From NCBI GenBank assembly GCA_916610825.1, contig OU744448.1:14755936-14819935 (forward strand): a DNA stretch of 64,000 nucleotides. The letters are read 5' to 3'. The notes beneath the pieces were generated by a model that saw nothing but the letters and a program-made list of their open reading frames with translations, was not told the DNA's origin and ran no database searches. The translations under genes were made by a program, and so were the position numbers. This DNA is from Haliclystus octoradiatus (Eukaryota > Cnidaria > Staurozoa > Stauromedusae > Haliclystidae). Position 1 is the first letter of the stretch, and the number at the start of each line of letters is the position of its first letter. Below, in pieces: positions 58,690 through 64,000 of the stretch.

Positions 58690-59178
58690 AAACAGAGATG
58701 GTCATCACGGATTTGCCTGCAGAAAATCAGCTGGCAGATCAACAAGGTATGCAGAAATAAACAACATCCTGCACAGAGCATTGTCTTCCGTAAATGTCCC
58801 ATCGGTCCTTGAACCACCTGGCCTGGCAAGAGACCGGATGACATGACTCAAGTCTCATGGTCTAGGGGGAAATCTCTGGTATGGGACTTCATCTGTGTGG
58901 ATTCATTTGCCGCCTCAAATTTAAACGCCTCGTCATCATCAGTTGGTGCAGCAGCACAACTTGCCGAAAAAAGAAAAACGAAGAAATACTCATCTCTGGG
59001 TGACAACTACATTTTTCAACCAATTGCAGCAGAAACCCTAGGAACTTTTGGAGGAGACAGCAGAAAATTTATTGACATTGTTGGTTCAAAAGTATGCACA
59101 CAAACGAACCTCGGTCAAAGAGTTTCCTGTACCAAAAAATTGGCATTGCAATACAGAGAGGCAATGTCATTAGTGTAA
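58690..59178 (+). pseudogene. C-terminal block of a multicopy reverse-transcriptase element protein
   Basis: Translation gives HHGFACRKSAGRSTRYAEIN, ILHRALSSVNVPSVLEPPGL, then RPDDMTQVSWSRGKSLVWDF, CVDSFAASNL, AAQLAEKRKTKKYSSLGDNY, FQPIAAETLGTFGGDS and ends QYREAMSLV before a stop at 59176-59178. From memory, this RPDGMT...W..GR.LVWD...VDT.A pattern recurs in many invertebrate genomes at the end of retroelement-like proteins, after a Cys/His cluster. I infer a relic of such an element, separate from the LINE to its left. No function is assigned. Confidence 0.5.
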
Positions 59179-59499
59179 CTTTTAACACATTAGCTAGTAC
59201 CTGAATTGAATTTTTTATAAGGAATTTTATATTATTTATTTATTTGGTTTAATTTGAAATTTAAATATAGATCAGATTTTTAATATAACGTTATTTTATA
59301 TATGTAGATAGATAATATAATATACAAGTTTTAGTAGAAGGTGTATGATTGTAGCAATAAAATTTTCGCATGTATTTTAGATTTATTTTGAATGCAGTAT
59401 TTAAGTAAAACACAGCTCTAAATGTCACAAATTAAACTAAGACAAATGTCTGCTATAATTCATCTTCCATAGTATGCCAAAACAATATATATATCTATT

Positions 59500-59800
59500 G
59501 TTTATGTGCAGCGATTCGACGCAATCGACTCACAATTTAAGTCCTTTTGGACCGTTCCCTCCGCCATCAGATTCAAGTGAGACTTTCTCGTAAAATACCA
59601 TATGTACGTACCATATTCTCGTAAAATTTTAAAAACACGCATAATATTATTGTTATTATTATTATTACAATTCTTATTCTTTTTAATATTGTTATCAGAA
59701 GATGGTACTCATTTGAAATGTTTTGACTCTCAAGGGATTTGAACTGTCCATAGTCAATTTCTCTACCATCTGAGTCAATTATAGCCTTTCTGACAAGACA
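59500..59800 (-). mobile_element. tRNA-derived SINE with recognisable A and B boxes
   Basis: On the minus strand a tRNA-like head lies at about 59720-59795: TGACTCAGATGGTAGAG (A-box region) and CAGTTCAAATCCCTTG (B box). After a gap with an ATT-rich run comes the body GATGGCGGAGGGAACGGTCC, GTGAGTCGATTGCGTCGAAT. It is the same family as 32600-32990 and 49430-49570. It lies between the retroelement relics and the BAZ1A 3' end. Confidence 0.6.
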
Positions 59801-60010
59801 ACACAGTCAGATATCCCAAATTATAGTAAATGTGTAAATTTGTAGAAAGTGGCAACAATTTCTCTCTAACTAACATCAATGTTTTGAGAAAGGTGGGTCA
59901 TTTGAAAAGCTGTAAAGCGTAAACGGAGAAGATTGACATATCGACAACATCTCAAAATATATTTCACGAAATACAGATAAAAATTATGTAACTACAGTAT
60001 TGTATACATC

Positions 60011-60016
60011 TTTATT
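60011..60016 (-). terminator. Likely poly(A) signal of BAZ1A
   Basis: TTTATT on the plus strand is AATAAA on the minus strand, 72 bases past the BAZ1A stop codon. Confidence 0.5.
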
Positions 60017-60087
60017 GATTGAATATCAATCTAAACAAAGGCAATATGTCTTTTATACACACCTCAGGGTTTGTTAATTTACGTTAG

Positions 60088-63000
60088 TTAGGATAATTCA
60101 AATTTAAGTAATTGAGATTCAAAGAATTTACGTAGCCTTACACCGGTCTTTCCAATACTCGATCTTGATGTGTTGTACGCAGCACAATTATAAAACACCA
60201 ATTTCACGTCATTTAGGAATTGTTCCATTGACTCATACTCCCCAGTGTTGGCTTTACGCTTTATGGTTCCTAGGTCCATAGGTGTTGATACAAGCGAAAC
60301 GTAGTCTGGTACCTAACAGTACAATCAGTCAAAGTAAGTAAGTAATTAATGGTAATGGTGGCATCGAATGTGCCCGCAAACAAACACGTTAATATCAACC
60401 TACAGCATCTATGTCAACTGGAGCAACGAACGGTTCAGCGTCATCATGCTTTATTAAGTTTTCAATGATTTTAGAACAGATACGCCTCTCTTGTCGTCCA
60501 AACACCAATGGATTACGTCTTGATTTTTTCAGCTGAGACGAATCCACGATCTCTATTGGTCAGAGAAACCACACAATCAATGAAATCATCAGGTAATTGG
60601 ATCTGACATGTGCAGTGTAAGCCAAAGAAAATCCAGTGATTTTCTATGGACAAACTTACGTTTTTTTGTAACATTTACAAGGTCAATCTTGCGGCGTTTG
60701 CTTTCCGATGATGAAGAGTCAAGTGAACTAGAGCTAATTTGTTTCTTAGTTGTCTTGCTGTATGATGGTCTCTTACGCTTTTTGCTTTCTGCTGTAGTAG
60801 CTAATGAACCATTCACTAGAGAAAAATAATTAATTCGATTAAAATGCAACATTCACAAGATGGGCCACCCTAACTTCAATATTTGTAAAGCGCACTGCAA
60901 GTAATACCCACCAGAGCGTCGTTTCTCTGCTGTGACAACCCGCTTAGACTTTGGCAGGTCATTGTCCACCCCACTGCAAACCTGACAAGACCATTGACCC
61001 CTAGGGACCTTTCTCATCGGTGGGTATGCACATGAGACATGATAAACCCGAGGGCACATGTCACAGCAAACAAGTGTGCCATCCAAGCCACATACAGCAC
61101 ATATCTCCCCATGCAATGATTCATCAGCAGTATCTACAAACAAAAATTGATAAAAATCACGATGAAAGTATGTGTACTGTAGAAGTGAGTCAGATGTAAG
61201 GCAATACACCAAGCAAAAAGAACAAATCATTCCATACCATTAATGTCACTTTTATCATCTTCATCCACCTCTTCATCATCTTCTTCAGACTCACTATTAG
61301 AAGATGGCTCATCATCATCTGACGGCACTGTACTTTGACGTCGCTTTGATTTAACTGGTGTTCGTATGATTTGTTTAGGTTGACAATCTTTGCAGAACCA
61401 ATCACCATCAGGTACATTGTTAATTGGGGGCTTTAAACAATACATATGGAATCCTCTGTCGCAACTATCACATAACAGCATGTGCTCTGCATCACCTTCA
61501 AACATAGCAAAATGAAAACTTTAGTAGTACAGTAATCACGATACACACAAGCAGCAGATAACGCTACATACAGTATATACAAGTAAAAGTAAAGTGAAAA
61601 GTTAGTTCATTGGTTTCAAAGGGTATGTGTTGAAAATACTGAAAGGAAGACGCGAAGAATACTCGATAGATTAGATTATAGATTAACGATCCTAGCGCCC
61701 CATATGTCGGACATCAAACAACACCAGGAGTCAAGGAAACTATCAACCCAGTTATGCACCTGAACGCAAAGGTGATTCATGGAATCTCGTGATATAACCA
61801 CATTTACAGAACTATAATTTAATCATGCACAATTTAAAAACAGAATTGTTGCGACCGACCACAAAGAGATGTTTATACCTTTTCTCCTGCACAGCTTACA
61901 TCTGGCATTGAGAATTGATTTATTCCATGTTATAGATCGATCTAATGTGTTTAGATGGATAAAGATCTGGGATAGGTTTGATGAGTTTTTAAGAGATTCT
62001 TCCCATCGTTCTAAACAAGCTCTTTCACGTCCTGGCTCATCGGTATCAGTGCCGTCACCAAGTGGTGGTGTCAGGAACTTCCGTTCCAGTCCTTTCTCGA
62101 TCTATAAAAGATAATTAAAAAGCAAAAAAAAATAGTTTCTACTTCAGCTCGAACGTACAGACGAGTATTGATCCTCTTGGTTTTGAGTATTTACTTGTAA
62201 AAGACGATTGGCAAGACGTTGAACCGTTTCAAGTTCTTCATTTGGAGCGATTTCTATTGTTGGTGTAGAACACCTTTCGGTAGCATCATCTCTGTTGCCA
62301 TTTGAAAACATTAATTTGGCTAATGAAGGATTTGAATGAGACTCGTTTGATGTGGTTGAATTACTACATGGATTATCCAGTTCTCCAGTATCCTCTTTAA
62401 ATCCGTTACTTGGCAACTGATTAATAGTTCCTTTACCCAGTAACGTAGCAATATTTTCATCTAGGCTTTTTCTCCATTTGGATCTGTCGTCGGTTTTCAG
62501 TACACCAAGTGATCCATTCCATATTTTCTCCTCCAAATCAAGCAGTTGCTCACATAGCGCTGCTTCAACGAAGTCATCCATTGATTGGAAGCATCGTTTG
62601 TCTATCGTATCTGATCGCAGTCCCGCCCTTGTACTTGTCTTTGGTACAGGCTGAAAGAACTCGCATTTGGCAATAGACGACGATAAAATATCCTTTTGCT
62701 GCACCAGCGCTGCTTTCAATTGACATTCACGAAGACCACGTTCATTCAACGTATCAATCAACGTAGGAACATCTTCCGAGTGGTGATACACACCCCAATT
62801 AAGACGATTACAATTTTCAGGGTTTGCATTACTTGTCTGTTCTGCTACGCTACAGACAATCTGTTTCATAACTTTACTTTTTGCGAGGATGAAGTCACAT
62901 GTAAAAGGCGTGTCACAGTTGTACCTCTCCATCAGTAGCTTACATATAGCGGGATGATCCTCGCGATTCTTTGATATTTTACTCAGTAATTTCTGTTGAT

Positions 63001-64000
63001 CAGGAGCTTCTTCTACATCATCAGCCTGTCAAAAAAGAAACAAACATTGAAAACAGGGAGCTAATGCATAAATCATGTGGAGCTAATGAGAGACAGCATT
63101 ATAACTTGCATTTTCGTTGTCGTCTTCGAGGTTTACAGTACGGACAAGATCAACAGAAGAAAGGGAACTTGCAAATTCGTTTACGCAATCTAATTCTTCA
63201 ACATATAACCCATTAATGGATTGAAATGTCCAACATGATCGACCTCGCCGATCATAGCCGAGTGGAGTCTTCGAGAATACAGCTAACCATTTATTCAAAT
63301 CTTTGAGTAGATGATTTTCGCGATCACGGAAGGCCTTGGTCTTTTCAATGTCGATTTTCTCTATTTCTTCGTCAGTCATTTCGATTGGAATTTCATGGTC
63401 TGTTCCATTACCGCTCGAAGGATCAGAGACAGGTACAGGCTCAGTAGAGTTCATCACGACAGCGCTAAAGATAACAAAAGCAATATCCCTCATCAAACAC
63501 CATATCCTTGGATATATATCACTAAGCATGATTAAAATACTATTACGCACGTTTTGTCGTTTCTATGTGCATCTATTCCGGCTTCATCTTTGATCTTTTG
63601 GAGTCGATTGAGTGCTGCATCTTTCTCAACAGCACGCTGTTCAATCTTTTTTTTGTATCTCTCGACTGCCAGGTGTTTCTTACGCTTGCGTTCAGCATGA
63701 CGTAGTTCTCTCAATTGCTTTTTAAGTTCTCTTACACTAAAATGGTAACATTAATAGTATATGCTTTAAATGGATAAACAATACAGAACTGAATTTTGAT
63801 TATAGATCAATTTTTTATTATACTTTTCACATGCATCATCTATGTATTCTCTGGTTGTTACAAGCATCAACAATTGGTTGCAAAGCAACACTAGAAGTTT
63901 GAGCTTGTCTTCAATAGGCAAATCATAGACACTGCCTTGGCTTAAAGTACGAAGAATGAACTCTTCTTTGTGACGAAACTCAACGCCAGGATCATCAGCG
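60088..64000 (-). CDS. BAZ1A: BAZ1A/ACF1 chromatin remodeler subunit, C-terminal part
   Basis: ACF1 is the large partner of the ISWI ATPase in the ACF/CHRAC nucleosome-spacing complexes. Exons in coding order: beyond 64000-63824, 63736-63551, 63464-63110, 63025-62159, 62101-61879, 61495-61238, 61133-60912, 60815-60660, 60552-60404, 60312-60088 (stop at 60088-60090). Seen: the WHIM1-type segment IEDKLKLLVLLCNQLL, a charged helix RELRHAERKRKKHLAVERYK, the WHIM block KTPLGYDRRGRSCWTFQSIN, LNERGLRECQLKAAL, LDLEEKIWNGSLG, LERKFLTPPLGDG and RWEESLKNSSNLSQIF. Then a first PHD finger CKLCRRKG-DAEHMLLCDSCDRGFH to WFCKDC, an acidic linker, a second PHD finger ICAVCGLDGTLVCCDMCP to WSCQVC, a basic nuclear-localisation-like stretch, and a bromodomain with VPDYVSLVSTPMDLGTI and its acetyl-lysine Asn in CAAYN. 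Two PHD fingers match insect Acf1; human BAZ1A has one. The N-terminal WAC and DDT domains lie beyond the window. Confidence 0.95.

Noticed and set aside
59700-59795. A functional tRNA gene
   Set aside because: A- and B-box-like motifs are present but the arms do not fold into a proper cloverleaf and a SINE body follows.

Overview
The window is an AT-rich metazoan nuclear contig. Its genes have short exons, introns of a few hundred bases to several kb, GT-AG junctions and no operons. It is dense with small DNA transposons, SINEs and fossil retroelements. Proteins resemble those of deuterostomes and other invertebrates, and the octamer TAGGCCTA recurs at least six times. I read this as a marine invertebrate, possibly an echinoderm or relative, but the sequence alone does not settle the phylum.

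Five host genes can be assembled exon by exon with matching splice phases. From left to right: ribokinase (RBKS, +, 4384-8652, first exon not found); RRP36, an rRNA-processing factor (-, 9996-14008, complete); glycine N-methyltransferase (GNMT, +, 26447-37892, complete, 309 aa); polypeptide N-acetylgalactosaminyltransferase 2 (GALNT2, -, 38360-55094, complete, 14 exons, 575 aa); and the C-terminal two thirds or so of the chromatin remodeler subunit BAZ1A/ACF1 (-, 60088 to beyond 64000), with two PHD fingers and a bromodomain. RBKS/RRP36 and GNMT/GALNT2 are tail-to-tail pairs. The genes belong to unrelated housekeeping pathways: ribose salvage, ribosome assembly, one-carbon metabolism, O-glycosylation and chromatin. 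They show no sign of acting together.

Two less certain genes lie between RRP36 and GNMT. One is a small gene of unknown function on the minus strand (17436-18240), supported by two phase-compatible coding exons. The other is a plus-strand tandem-repeat gene or pseudogene (19068-20714) built from about six copies of a 171/172-bp unit.

The rest is mostly repeats. 1-1960 is a broken BEL/Pao fossil. 2-4.4 kb holds tandem repeats, a 15-bp minisatellite and a duplicated/inverted 231-bp block. 6.9-7.75 kb, inside an RBKS intron, is a GTGCACGCC satellite with a strand switch. 16.7-17.2 kb holds two head-to-head Penelope-like tails. 21-22.4 kb is a hAT-type non-autonomous element with a perfect 8-bp target duplication. 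24.2-25.3 kb is a TTAA-flanked element nested in a TA-flanked one. GNMT intron 1 holds one foldback element inserted into the inverted repeat of a relative, with target duplications readable for both. GNMT intron 4 holds a 1.65-kb TA-flanked foldback element. GALNT2 intron 5 holds a young Ty3/Gypsy element and another hAT-like element. 56.9-59.2 kb is a decayed LINE abutting the tail of another reverse-transcriptase element. A tRNA-derived SINE family is scattered across the window.
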